From JAUIAI01 sp041396585 (GTDB taxonomy: Bacteria > Pseudomonadota > Gammaproteobacteria > Burkholderiales > Burkholderiaceae_E): 64,000 nucleotides of DNA. The DNA lies in NCBI GenBank assembly GCA_041396585.1, contig JAWKYG010000001.1, positions 310,001 to 374,000 of the forward strand, in the 5' to 3' direction. The position numbers were made by a program, and so were the translations under genes. Numbering within the stretch: position 1 is the first letter of the stretch; every line of letters begins with the position of its first letter. Positions 53,773-62,276 of the stretch are shown one piece after another. The notes beneath the pieces were generated by a model that saw only the letters and a program-made list of their open reading frames with translations, had not been told where the DNA came from and did not search any database.

Positions 53773-54168
53773 ATGAAATCCACCCTTAAGACCGTTTCGA
53801 TTGCCGCCGCCGCCGCCATTGCATTGCTCGCCGGGGGCGCCGCCCAGGCCGGTGACTGCAAGAAGGTGAAGTTCCAGTTCACCAACAACATGGGTACCAA
53901 GATCAAGGTCAAGAGCGTCGAGATCAAGGGCAATGACGGCACCTGGACCGAGGACATTGCCAACAAAGAGATCCTGACCGGCAACAAGTACACCACCGAC
54001 GGGCGCACCATGAACAAGCTGGATTCCGGCAAGGCGCCCGACTATCAAACGGTCAAGTATGACCAGTGGGATGCCGCCAACGGTCGCTGGCTGAACAACA
54101 AGACCAAGAAGTTCACGAACCGCAAGGTGTGCAACGACGGCCACACCTACGTCTTCAACATGCAGTAA
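53773..54168 (+). CDS. Small secreted protein, Lys/Asn-rich
   Basis: A 131-residue protein from ATG 53773 (GAGAGGA upstream). The signal peptide ends LLAGGAAQAGDC. The mature part has two Cys, one at its start and one near the end (NRKVCNDGHTYVFNMQ), likely bridged. It is rich in Lys, Asn, Thr and Gly with alternating strands (KVKFQFTNNMGTKIKVKSVE). This codon and residue make-up is unlike the Arg/Ala-rich neighbours. A strong terminator follows at 54233. Function unknown. Confidence 0.75.
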   Translation: MKSTLKTVSIAAAAAIALLAGGAAQAGDCKKVKFQFTNNMGTKIKVKSVEIKGNDGTWTEDIANKEILTGNKYTTDGRTMNKLDSGKAPDYQTVKYDQWDAANGRWLNNKTKKFTNRKVCNDGHTYVFNMQ

Positions 54169-54232
54169 TCGCGACCGCGGGTCGTGACTGGTGTGCTGAT
54201 TCAGGACACCAGGGCGATCCCGACGCGGCAAC

Positions 54233-54264
54233 GGAAACCGGCGCCCGTCGCCGGTTTTCCTTTT
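54233..54264 (+). terminator. Rho-independent terminator after the 53773 gene
   Basis: GGAAACCGGCG pairs with CGCCGGTTTTCC around a CCCGT loop and is followed by TTTT. It ends the transcript of the small secreted protein and lies 29 bp before the next gene's start. Confidence 0.88.
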
Positions 54265-54292
54265 CCTGCAGCAGAACCGGAGCACAAAAATC

Positions 54293-54601
54293 ATGAACAG
54301 GTTTCGCCATACGACCGTTGCCACGCTGGGCATCCTCATGCTGACGATCGGCGCCGCGCATGCACGACCCAATCCGCACGAAGCCGAGGTCAATCGCCGC
54401 TATGACATTGCCGGCTGCAAGGAAGCGCACAAGGCGCAGGCGAGCGTGCTGAGAAAAGAGGCCGAAGAGCATTGCCGCAAAGAGCACGGCACCAAACTCG
54501 AGCGATTCGACTACCGGCCGACGAACTGCGACTTCTCGGTTCAGGGCAAGCCACCAACCTATGCGGTCGGCAAGGTTCGCTTCGAATGCGCGGCCAAGTA
54601 A
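54293..54601 (+). CDS. Small secreted four-Cys protein (paralogue A)
   Basis: A 102-residue protein: signal peptide (LGILMLTIGAAHARPN), then a mature part of ~78 residues with four Cys in the order C-x18-C-x17-C-x19-C. Conserved text is YDIAGCKEAHKA, AEEHCRKE, FDYRPTNC and KVRFEC. The same pattern occurs in the gene at 55269, so the two are paralogues about 1 kb apart. Two disulfides are likely. No known family was recognised. Confidence 0.75.
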   Translation: MNRFRHTTVATLGILMLTIGAAHARPNPHEAEVNRRYDIAGCKEAHKAQASVLRKEAEEHCRKEHGTKLERFDYRPTNCDFSVQGKPPTYAVGKVRFECAAK

Positions 54602-54684
54602 AAGGCGGGCCATCGGTACGGTGCGCATGTGCGGCCGTGTCGATGGGCCGGGCGGGACTGCCGGTAGTCAGTTGGCGCTGATCG

Positions 54685-55044
54685 TCACTGGCGTTCGCGC
54701 GACCAACCGGCCGCGCCGAGACAGTCATTGATGGCGCGCGCCCGATTGTTGGCATTCACGTCGCGGGTCTCCACCTTGGCCGGAACATAGCTTGCGGCCG
54801 TGGATTCGCAGGTGGTGACACCGTCGCGGGTTTCGCAGCGGGTCGACGGCGGCTTCTCATAGGCCGCCTGTGCCTGTGTCTGGACGATCGTCACCGGATA
54901 CAGCTGCAAGGCCCTTGCCTCGCAATCCAGCTTGTCGGCGTGAAACGCGGCCTGGTCCTTCGAGGGGTGCTTCCACACATAGCTGCTGCAGGCGCTCAGC
55001 AGGGCGATCATGGCCAGAAGCATCAGCGATCGATGTCGAATCAT
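54685..55044 (-). CDS. Small lipoprotein of unknown function
   Basis: A 119-residue protein from ATG 55044 (MIRHRSLMLLAMIALLSACS) with lipobox LLSAC. The mature part has YVWKHPSKDQAAFHADKLDC, then a Cys pair RCETRDGVTTC and a final INDCLGAAGW. The frame extends upstream but without similarity. It sits between the two four-Cys paralogues on the opposite strand. Function unknown. Confidence 0.72.
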   Translation of the reverse strand: MIRHRSLMLLAMIALLSACSSYVWKHPSKDQAAFHADKLDCEARALQLYPVTIVQTQAQAAYEKPPSTRCETRDGVTTCESTAASYVPAKVETRDVNANNRARAINDCLGAAGWSRERQ

Positions 55045-55268
55045 CCACAGACTCCGGGTGCTCGGTTCGGTGTCCGATGATAACGGCGCCGTTGGTCGCG
55101 TGTGCCGTGGCGTTGCGCGGCGAGCTCTCGCGTGCGCGGTCATCATGCCCGTCGCGGACGTTATCATGTCGGCACAGACATGGCCGGCATCGTCGCCAGG
55201 GCCGGCGGTGCGCCAGTGGCCACCCGACGCTGCGCCGATGGTGCCGGCGAACCCAGAAACCACCGCCC

Positions 55269-55619
55269 ATGATGCGGGCGGGACGGATGCCCGGAGCGCT
55301 TGTGCGAAATCGTGGAGTGGGGCGGTCGCGTGTCCGCGTCGCCGCCCTGATGATCTGTGTGTTTGCGATGCCGGTGTACGCGCAAGAGGTCGAGACGCTC
55401 GAACTGGGAGCGGTCTACGACGTCATCGAGTGTCGCGATGCGCATCGTGCCCACGTGGAGGTCATGCGCTCATCGGCGGAGCGACACTGCCGCGACTCGC
55501 AGAACCAGCTGATCAAGTGGTTCAGCTACCGACCCAAGCATTGCCGCTACAAAACCACGAAGGGGCGCCCGCCGGTTGAGGTCGAAGCCCGCGTGACCTT
55601 CGCCTGCATGTCCCCCTGA
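55269..55619 (+). CDS. Small secreted four-Cys protein (paralogue B)
   Basis: A 116-residue protein from ATG 55269 (or 55272). The hydrophobic segment VAALMICVFAMPVYAQEVET is a signal peptide after an Arg-rich n-region. The mature part repeats the pattern of the 54293 product: YDVIECRDAHRA, AERHCRDS, FSYRPKHC and RVTFAC, that is C-x18-C-x17-C-x20-C, with Y-R-P and P-P also conserved. The start codon is not certain because no strong ribosome site is visible. Function unknown. Confidence 0.7.
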   Translation: MMRAGRMPGALVRNRGVGRSRVRVAALMICVFAMPVYAQEVETLELGAVYDVIECRDAHRAHVEVMRSSAERHCRDSQNQLIKWFSYRPKHCRYKTTKGRPPVEVEARVTFACMSP

Positions 55620-55702
55620 TTTCCGGCAGCACGTCGCAGTTTCACACGAGGCGGGCCGCGGTGCCGCCGCGCGAGGCATGTCGACCAGCGGCCGGGACCG
55701 AG

Positions 55703-56689
55703 TCAGTGACCTTCGTCCAGGCGGACGGATTCCCGCAACTTCACCAGCGCATGCAGGGTTTGATTGACGGGTGTGTCCACGCCAAGCTCGCGCCCCTTGC
55801 GGACCAGGTAGCCGTTGAGGTCGTCGATTTCGGTCGGTCGACCTGCGGAGATGTCCTGCTCGGTGCTGGAGGTGGCCTGCGCCATCGACTGGCCGGCGCG
55901 CTCGACGATCTCCAGCGGATCGGTGGCGGGCATCTCGATGCCGAGTGCACGGGCGACGGTCACGACTTCCTGCGCCGCGCGGTTCATGACCGCCATCATC
56001 GCCTCATTGGCGGCCATGCGGCCATAGCGTGAGCGACCCAGCGCAGATACCGCATTGAACGAGCAATTGATCAGGAACTTGCTCCAGAGTTCGCCATCGA
56101 TGTTCGCGCTCAGCTTGCAGGCGATGCCGGCCGATTCGAGCATCGCCTTGATTCCGGCCAGGCTCGCCTCGGCCACGCCAGCCGGGCGCACATCGGCCTG
56201 ACGGCTGTCGCCCACCACCAGGCTGCCGCCCCCGGCGTGACGAAGATGACCCGGGCCGGCCATCGACGCGGCCACATAAACCACGGTGGCCAGCACGGGA
56301 TTGGCCAGCTGCGCCTGAATCCGACGGACGTTGTCGACGCCGTTCTGCAGGTCGAGCACGATGGCTTTTGGCGAGAGAATGCCGGCCAGGGCGGCGGCAG
56401 TCGTTTCGGTGTCGCGGGTCTTCACGCAGAACAGCACCAGGCGCGCATCCTGGGCCGCCTCCAGCCGGGTGTCGGCGTGCACCTGCACGTGCTCATCGAA
56501 GCTCTGTGCCTGCAGGCGCAGGCCATGCGCGTTGATCGCGTCCGCATGGGCCGGCCTGGCTATCAGCGTGACCGGCAAGCCGGCGCGGGCCAACATGCCA
56601 CCGTAGTAGCAGCCGACCGCGCCTGCACCGACCACGGCGATGGGTGTCAGAGGGGATTGTTCGCTGTCGGAGGCGGGGGCTGCAGGCAT
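55703..56689 (-). CDS. 2-dehydropantoate 2-reductase-family protein (PanE/ApbA)
   Basis: A 328-residue NADPH-dependent reductase of the ketopantoate reductase fold. The Rossmann loop is AVVGAGAVGCYYGGMLARAG. The substrate-side helix has the catalytic Lys in ELWSKFLINCSFNAVSAL and a conserved segment QDISAGRPTEIDDLNGYLV (Glu and Asn/Asp positions of PanE). PanE makes pantoate for coenzyme A, but genomes often have several paralogues acting on other 2-oxo acids, and no pan genes are nearby. The first ~14 residues are non-conserved. Confidence 0.88.
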   Translation of the reverse strand: MPAAPASDSEQSPLTPIAVVGAGAVGCYYGGMLARAGLPVTLIARPAHADAINAHGLRLQAQSFDEHVQVHADTRLEAAQDARLVLFCVKTRDTETTAAALAGILSPKAIVLDLQNGVDNVRRIQAQLANPVLATVVYVAASMAGPGHLRHAGGGSLVVGDSRQADVRPAGVAEASLAGIKAMLESAGIACKLSANIDGELWSKFLINCSFNAVSALGRSRYGRMAANEAMMAVMNRAAQEVVTVARALGIEMPATDPLEIVERAGQSMAQATSSTEQDISAGRPTEIDDLNGYLVRKGRELGVDTPVNQTLHALVKLRESVRLDEGH

Positions 56690-56822
56690 CGGAATCTCGG
56701 CAGGAGGTCAGAAGCCGAAGATCTTACGTCAACGAATTGCGCCGGCCCGCTTCCCGGCCTTGGCGCCCGACCTGCCAGCCGTTTCGAGGCAGCAGTGCGA
56801 TGCGCGCCTCATGCTCACGGCC

Positions 56823-57389
56823 TTAGTCGCGCAGGTGAGCGCTGTCATTGAGGCTCACGAGTGAGCGGTGGCCGGCGCGCGAACATTGAAAGCGGTGCAC
56901 GCTCGTGTAATCGGGTGCGAAGAACAACTTGGCAGGCAGGCCGAGCACATGACTGGCCCAGCTGTTGATGACCCCGCCGTGGCAGAACACCAGTACCGAT
57001 CCGCCGGGATGGGCCGCGATGATCGCGTCGATCGCGCTGACCACGTCGGCGCGAAACGCCTCCATGTCGACGCCGGCGCCGTCACGCAGCGCCTCCCAGG
57101 CCTTGCGATCGGCGCGCTTCAGCTCTTCAACCGGCACATAGGCGCCGTCATGGCGATTGAATTCGGACAGCCGCTCGTCTTCGGTGGTGTGGGTGGCCAG
57201 CAGCGCACGCAGAGGCTCGGCGGTTTCCAGCGCCCGACGCATCGGGCTCGAATAGAGGGCATCGAAGCGCTGCCTGGCCAGAGTGCGGGCCAGCCTGGCA
57301 GATTGCTCGTGCCCGACCCGGGACAAGCCCGGGTCGGCACTGGTGTCGCTGCGCAGCGGCAGTGCGTGGCGCACAAGGATCAATTCCAT
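56823..57389 (-). CDS. Histidine phosphatase family protein (phosphoglycerate-mutase-like)
   Basis: A 188-residue enzyme from ATG 57389 (MELILVRHALPLRSD). The phospho-accepting His is in the LVRHA motif, with Arg in SSPMRRALETAEPL and the second His in VLVFCHGGVINSW. Members hydrolyse phosphomonoesters such as alpha-ribazole phosphate or phosphosugars; the substrate is not decided. It lies 49 bp after the end of xsc on the same strand. Linkage to CobC-type alpha-ribazole phosphatase would be of interest given the CobS/CobT-like pair nearby, but this is only a possibility. Confidence 0.85.
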   Translation of the reverse strand: MELILVRHALPLRSDTSADPGLSRVGHEQSARLARTLARQRFDALYSSPMRRALETAEPLRALLATHTTEDERLSEFNRHDGAYVPVEELKRADRKAWEALRDGAGVDMEAFRADVVSAIDAIIAAHPGGSVLVFCHGGVINSWASHVLGLPAKLFFAPDYTSVHRFQCSRAGHRSLVSLNDSAHLRD

Positions 57390-57438
57390 CGGGACCGCCC
57401 GTCGCAGCATGCGCGCCGCGACATCCGAAGCGCCTCGC

Positions 57439-59237
57439 TCAGACGTAGTCCTTGTACTTGTCGAGCAGGCGAACCGGCTTGCGCAGCGCGTCGCGGCGGA
57501 ACGGATCGCCGAGTTCGCGCGTGCACATGATCTCGACGATGCAGGTCTTGCGCTGGTTCATCTGCATGTCGACCGCGCGCTTCAAAGCGGGCCCGACATC
57601 GTCGAGTTGGTCGACCACGATGCCTTCGGCGCCCATGGCCTTGGCGATGCCCGCGAAACTCGGGCCTCCAGTTCGCCGGCAACGAAGCGACGATTGTAGA
57701 AATCCACCTGATTCTTCTTCTCCGCGCCCCATTGACGGTTGTGATAGACCACGGCCGTGACCGGGATGTCGTGACGCACGCAGGTCAGGATCTCGCCAAA
57801 GCTCATGCCCCAGGCGCCGTCGCCGGCATAGGAAATCGCCGGGCGCTCGGGCGCGGCCACCTTGGCGCCGATGATGGTCGGGAAAGCATAGCCGCAATTG
57901 CCCCAGCTCATCGGCGCGAGCATCGAACGACCGCGCTCGAACCGCAGATAACTGTTGGCCACCGAATTGATATTGCCGATGTCGGTCGAGACCATGACGT
58001 CGGCCGGCATCGCCTTTTCGAGTTCGCGCAGCACCTGGCGCGGGTGCAACCAGTTGCCCGGCTCCTGCTTGGCCTCCTCGATCATGTCCAGGCTGAACGG
58101 ATCCTTTTCATGGGTCCATTCGTCGAGCTCTTTCTCCCAGGTGGCTTTTTCGTCGGCGATCCTCGCGGCGCGTTCGGCCTTCGTGGCATCGCAGGCGAGC
58201 TTGCGGTTGGCCAGGCGCTCGACCAGGGCCTGGGCCGCGGCCTTGGCATCCCCGCAGATGCCGACGTCGATCTTCTTCACCAGGCCAAGCATCTTGTGAT
58301 CGGCATCGATCTGCACGATCTTGGCGTTCTTGGGCCAGTAGTCCAGGCCATGCTGGGGCAGGGTGCCGAACGGGCCCAGCCGGGTGCCCAGCGCAATCAC
58401 CACGTCGGCCTGGGAGATCAGCTTCATCGCCGCCTTCGAGCCCTGGTAGCCGAGCGGACCGCACCAGAGCGGATGGCTGGCCGGGAACGAGTCGTTGTGC
58501 AGGTAGCTGTTGACCACCGGGGCACCCAGCCGTTCGGCCAGTTCCTGGCATTGGGCAATGCCATCTGCCATGACAACGCCGCCGCCGGAAACGATCACCG
58601 GGAACTTGGCCTGCGCGAGCAGATCGGCCGCGCGGTTCAGCGACTCCGATCCGCCCGGGCCGCGGTCCAGCCGCATCGGGCGCGGGATCTCGCAATCGAC
58701 CTCGCCGTAGAAGTAGTCGCGCGGGATATTGAGCTGGGTGGGGCCCATCTCGGACATCGCGCGATCGAAGCAGCGGGCGGTGAACTCGGCCATTCTTGCC
58801 GGGTTGTTCACATGGCCCTGGTACTTCGTGAACTCCTGGAACATCGGCAACTGGTGGGCCTCCTGGAAACCGCCCAGGCCCTGGCCCATGGTGCCGGTTT
58901 CCGGCGTGATGATCACCACCGGGCTGTGTGCCCAGTAGGCCGCGGCGATCGCGGTCACGCAGTTGCTGATGCCCGGGCCGTTCTGGCCGATCACCACGCC
59001 GTGGCGGCCACTGACCCGCGAATAGCCGTCGGCCATGTGGGCCGCACCCTGCTCATGCACCACCGGGATCAGGTTGATGCCGGCCGGCGCGAAGATGTCC
59101 ATGGCATCCATGAAGGCCGAACCCATGATGCCGAACATCGTGTCGACATCGTTCGCGACCAGGGTTTCGACGAAGGCTTCGGATGGCGTCATTTTCTGAA
59201 CGCCGCTGACGACATTGCGGGCTTTGGATTCGGACAT
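57439..59237 (-). pseudogene. xsc: Sulfoacetaldehyde acetyltransferase Xsc, one frameshift
   Basis: Xsc is a thiamine-diphosphate enzyme that turns sulfoacetaldehyde and phosphate into acetyl phosphate and sulfite. ATG 59237 has GGAGAG upstream. Features are the catalytic Glu in VVHEQGAAHMADGYSRVSG and the ThDP/Mg motif beginning YAGDGAWGMSFGEI, ~30 residues before the NRQWG segment. The frame is lost near 57667, after FVAGELE; the next frame continues as GPSFAGIAKAMGAEGIVV through to CTRELGDPFRRDALRKPVRL and the stop at 57439. One missing base explains it; the joined length of ~599 residues is right for Xsc. It is divergent from the CobS-like gene. Confidence 0.9.
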
Positions 59238-59511
59238 GGGATCTCTCCAGCGGTTGTCTGCGAGGCCGCGGATCGGCCTCGGGGCGGTGTCGGTGGGGGT
59301 GTTCGCGCGCGGCGCCGGGCACCCGCCGATGTCGTGTGGCGAAGGCGCCGGGCAGCCATTGGCGCACTGTGCGCCGGAACGACCGAATCCGGCAATCTAG
59401 TGAATATCCGACGCAGCGGCAATCAAATAAGCCGAAAAACGGAACGTTTCATCCCGAAAAAGCCGCGGTTTCGCCGGTCGGCCCGCCGCCTTGCCGGTAT
59501 CGTCTCGGCCT

Positions 59512-60522
59512 ATGACGCGTTCCGACCCAACCATGACCCCCGACCCCTCCGAAGTGCCCGCCGGCCCAGATTGCCTGGTCAGTGTGCGGACCTTGTTCGG
59601 GATCGACACGGACCTCCAGGTGCCCGCGTTCGGCGAGGCAGACGAACATGTGCCCGAGATCGATCCTGTCTACAGCTTCGTCCCCGATGTCACGCTCGCG
59701 ATTCTGGCCGGTTTTGCCAACAATCGCCGGGTGCTTGTGCAGGGCATGCATGGCACGGGCAAGAGCACCCACATCGAGCAGGTGGCCGCCAGGCTGAACT
59801 GGCCGTGCGTACGGGTCAATCTCGATGGCCACATCAGCCGCCTGGATCTCATCGGCCGCGATGCGATCGTGGTACGCGATGGTCTCCAGGTGACCGAATT
59901 CGTACCCGGCATCCTGCCGTGGTCCGTGACCCGTCCGATCGCGCTCGTGTTCGATGAGTACGATGCCGCCCGCCCGGACGTGATGTTCGTCATTCAGCGC
60001 CTGCTCGAGCGCGATGGCCGGCTGACCCTGCTCGATCAGAACCGGGTGTTGAATCCACACCCGGCTTTCAGGCTGTTCGCGACCAGCAACACTGTGGGGC
60101 TGGGCAATCTCACCGGTCTCTATCACGGCACGCGGATGCTCAACCATGCGCAACTGGATCGCTGGAACATCGTCGCCGCGCTGAACTATCTGCCGGCAGA
60201 GCGCGAGTGCGAGATCGTGCTCGCGCGCGCGCCGCATCTGGCCGACGCCGAGGGCCGCGAGACCGTGGCGGCCATGGTGGCGCTGGCCGGGCTCACCCGT
60301 AAGGGCTTCGAGCTCGGTGATCTTTCCACCCTCATGTCGCCACGCACGGTGATCAGCTGGGCCGAGAATCTGGCGATCTTCGCCGATCTCGATCGGGCAT
60401 TCGGGCTGACCTTCCTGAACAAATGCGATCCGGCCGAGCAGCCGGTCGTGGCCGAATACTTCCAGCGGTGTTTCGCCCGCCCTCTGGCCGGTTTCGAGGG
60501 CGGCGAGGTGCGTGGTGACTGA
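59512..60522 (+). CDS. CobS-like AAA+ ATPase (MoxR/cobaltochelatase type)
   Basis: A ~336-residue AAA+ ATPase from ATG 59512. Walker A is GMHGTGKSTH, Walker B ALVFDEYDAARPD, sensor 1 LFATSNTVGLGN, and then GLYHGTRMLNHAQLDRWNIV, a stretch characteristic of CobS, the ATPase of the aerobic cobalt chelatase CobNST. No CobN or cobalamin genes are in the window. Its 3' end overlaps the CobT-like gene. In this setting it may serve a different metal- or cofactor-insertion partner; CobS itself or a CobS-derived chaperone cannot be separated by eye. Confidence 0.85.
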   Translation: MTRSDPTMTPDPSEVPAGPDCLVSVRTLFGIDTDLQVPAFGEADEHVPEIDPVYSFVPDVTLAILAGFANNRRVLVQGMHGTGKSTHIEQVAARLNWPCVRVNLDGHISRLDLIGRDAIVVRDGLQVTEFVPGILPWSVTRPIALVFDEYDAARPDVMFVIQRLLERDGRLTLLDQNRVLNPHPAFRLFATSNTVGLGNLTGLYHGTRMLNHAQLDRWNIVAALNYLPAERECEIVLARAPHLADAEGRETVAAMVALAGLTRKGFELGDLSTLMSPRTVISWAENLAIFADLDRAFGLTFLNKCDPAEQPVVAEYFQRCFARPLAGFEGGEVRGD

Positions 60523-62209
60523 TCCGGCGGCTCGCAGCTGGGTCGAGGAGACCACGGCCGCGGCCGCGCGCGCGCTCAGCGGCCGGCGCGAGTTGCGCTT
60601 TCGTGGCATGCGACCGCACCTCGGTCTGCGGCCACTGGCGGCCGGAGCGCCGCACCTCGTGCTGGATGCCGAAGACGCATCCCTGGCCAGTCATCGCGGC
60701 CTCACGGACGCGCTCGCGCAGCGGTTGCGCGACTCGGATCCGGCCGTGCATCGTCTGCTCGCGCCGGCCGCGGCGATCAACCGCATGGTTTTCGAGATGC
60801 TCGAACAGTTCCGCGTCGAGGCCCGGGTGCCGCGCCAGTGGCCGGGCATGCGCGGCAACATCTCGAGGCGCTTCGCGGCGTGGCGCGATGCCTACGAGCG
60901 CGCCGGTCTGCTCGATAGCGAGGGCGGGCTGTTGATCATGACGATCGCGCTGATGTGCCGCGCCCAGGTGGTCGGCGAACCGATTCCCGAGCACCTTTCC
61001 GGGCGCACCGAGGCCATCCGTGCCGAACTCGGCCCGGTTTTCGCGGACGAGATCGCCGGCCTGCGCCGGCAGATCGACAGCCAGCGTGCCTATGGCATGC
61101 ACGCGGTGGCAATCGCCCGGATGATCGCCGAGCGCGTGACCATGGTCGATGCCGCGCGGCGAGAGACCGATACCGCGGCCGATGCGCCAGGCGATTTCGC
61201 ACTGTGGCTGGACTTCGACGAGGGTGGCGACGATGTGATGCCGGCACCGGCCACGGACGGCGGCGTGCGCGGCGCTGGCGGCGGCGGTTATCGCGTGTTC
61301 ACCACGCGCTATGACGAGGTGGTCGATCCGGCCAGCCTCGTGCGTGCGGCCCAGCTGACCGAGCTGCGCGAACGGCTCGATGAGCGTCTGCGGGCCCAGC
61401 CGGTGAGCGTGCCCCGGCTGGCACGGATGCTTCATGCGCGTCTGGCAGAGCCCGAAGATGACGACTGGCTTGCCGAGCAGGAGCAGGGGCATGTCGACGG
61501 CCGCCGTCTGGCAAGAATCGTCAGCTCGCCTGGTGAGCGGCGGGTTTTCCGCCTGCGCGATGAACCGCCGCGCGCGCAGGCATTGATCAGCTTTCTGATC
61601 GATTGCAGCGGCTCGATGCGGGCCATCGCGCCCGAACTCGGGACGCTGGTGGAGATTTTCGTACGCGCGGCCGAGCTGGCCGGCGTGCAGTCCGAGGTGC
61701 TCGGTTTCACCACGCGAAGCTGGAACGGTGGGCTGGCCGCACGAGACTGGCAGCGCGCGGGCCGTCCGGCCGAACCCGGGCGGCTGGCCGAACTGCGGCA
61801 TCTGGTGTTCAAGGCGGCCGATCAGCGGTTGCGTCGCCGCCGCCGGGTGCTCGGCGCACTGCTCAAGCCCGATCTGTTTCGCGAGGGTGTGGATGGCGAG
61901 GGACTGCAATGGGCGATCGAGCGGGCCATGGCGCAGCCGGTGCGCCGGCGGATCATCGCCGTGATCTCCGACGGCTCACCGATGGAAAGCGCCACGTTGC
62001 GCTGCAACTCCGGCGATCCGCTCGATCGCCATCTGGCCGAGGTGGTGGAACGCTGGGACGGCCGCCATGGTTTGCGCATCGTCGGCCTCGGGGTGGGGCT
62101 CGATCTCAGCCCTTACTATCGGCAGCGGCTCGCGCTCTCCCTCGATCGCGGGCTCGACAATCGGCTGCTCTGGCAGGTCGCAGGTAAACTGACCGAGCCA
62201 ACTCACTGA
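60512..62209 (+). CDS. CobT-like VWA-domain protein
   Basis: A 565-residue protein from GTG 60512, overlapping the CobS-like gene by 11 bp. The N-terminal half is helical (LLAPAAAINRMVFEMLEQFR, then VEARVPRQWPGMRGN). The middle carries an acidic, Gly-rich linker, shorter than in classical CobT. The C-terminal third is a von Willebrand A domain with the metal-ion site FLIDCSGSMRAI (D-x-S-G-S), GFTTRSWNGG and VISDGSPMESAT, as in CobT. CobS and CobT form a two-tiered ring that drives metal insertion by CobN. Here the pair sits between xsc and hpsN. Confidence 0.85.
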   Translation: MVTDPAARSWVEETTAAAARALSGRRELRFRGMRPHLGLRPLAAGAPHLVLDAEDASLASHRGLTDALAQRLRDSDPAVHRLLAPAAAINRMVFEMLEQFRVEARVPRQWPGMRGNISRRFAAWRDAYERAGLLDSEGGLLIMTIALMCRAQVVGEPIPEHLSGRTEAIRAELGPVFADEIAGLRRQIDSQRAYGMHAVAIARMIAERVTMVDAARRETDTAADAPGDFALWLDFDEGGDDVMPAPATDGGVRGAGGGGYRVFTTRYDEVVDPASLVRAAQLTELRERLDERLRAQPVSVPRLARMLHARLAEPEDDDWLAEQEQGHVDGRRLARIVSSPGERRVFRLRDEPPRAQALISFLIDCSGSMRAIAPELGTLVEIFVRAAELAGVQSEVLGFTTRSWNGGLAARDWQRAGRPAEPGRLAELRHLVFKAADQRLRRRRRVLGALLKPDLFREGVDGEGLQWAIERAMAQPVRRRIIAVISDGSPMESATLRCNSGDPLDRHLAEVVERWDGRHGLRIVGLGVGLDLSPYYRQRLALSLDRGLDNRLLWQVAGKLTEPTH

Positions 62210-62276
62210 TCACTCTTTTCGGCCTGCCGGCCATGCCCGGATGGCATCTCCCGACACGGCCGCCAGGACTCCCGCC

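Noticed and set aside
57732..59957. A 741-codon open frame on the + strand opposite xsc
   Set aside because: It is antisense to a clear Xsc, is rich in Arg/His/Gly without any family motif, and is a by-product of high GC.
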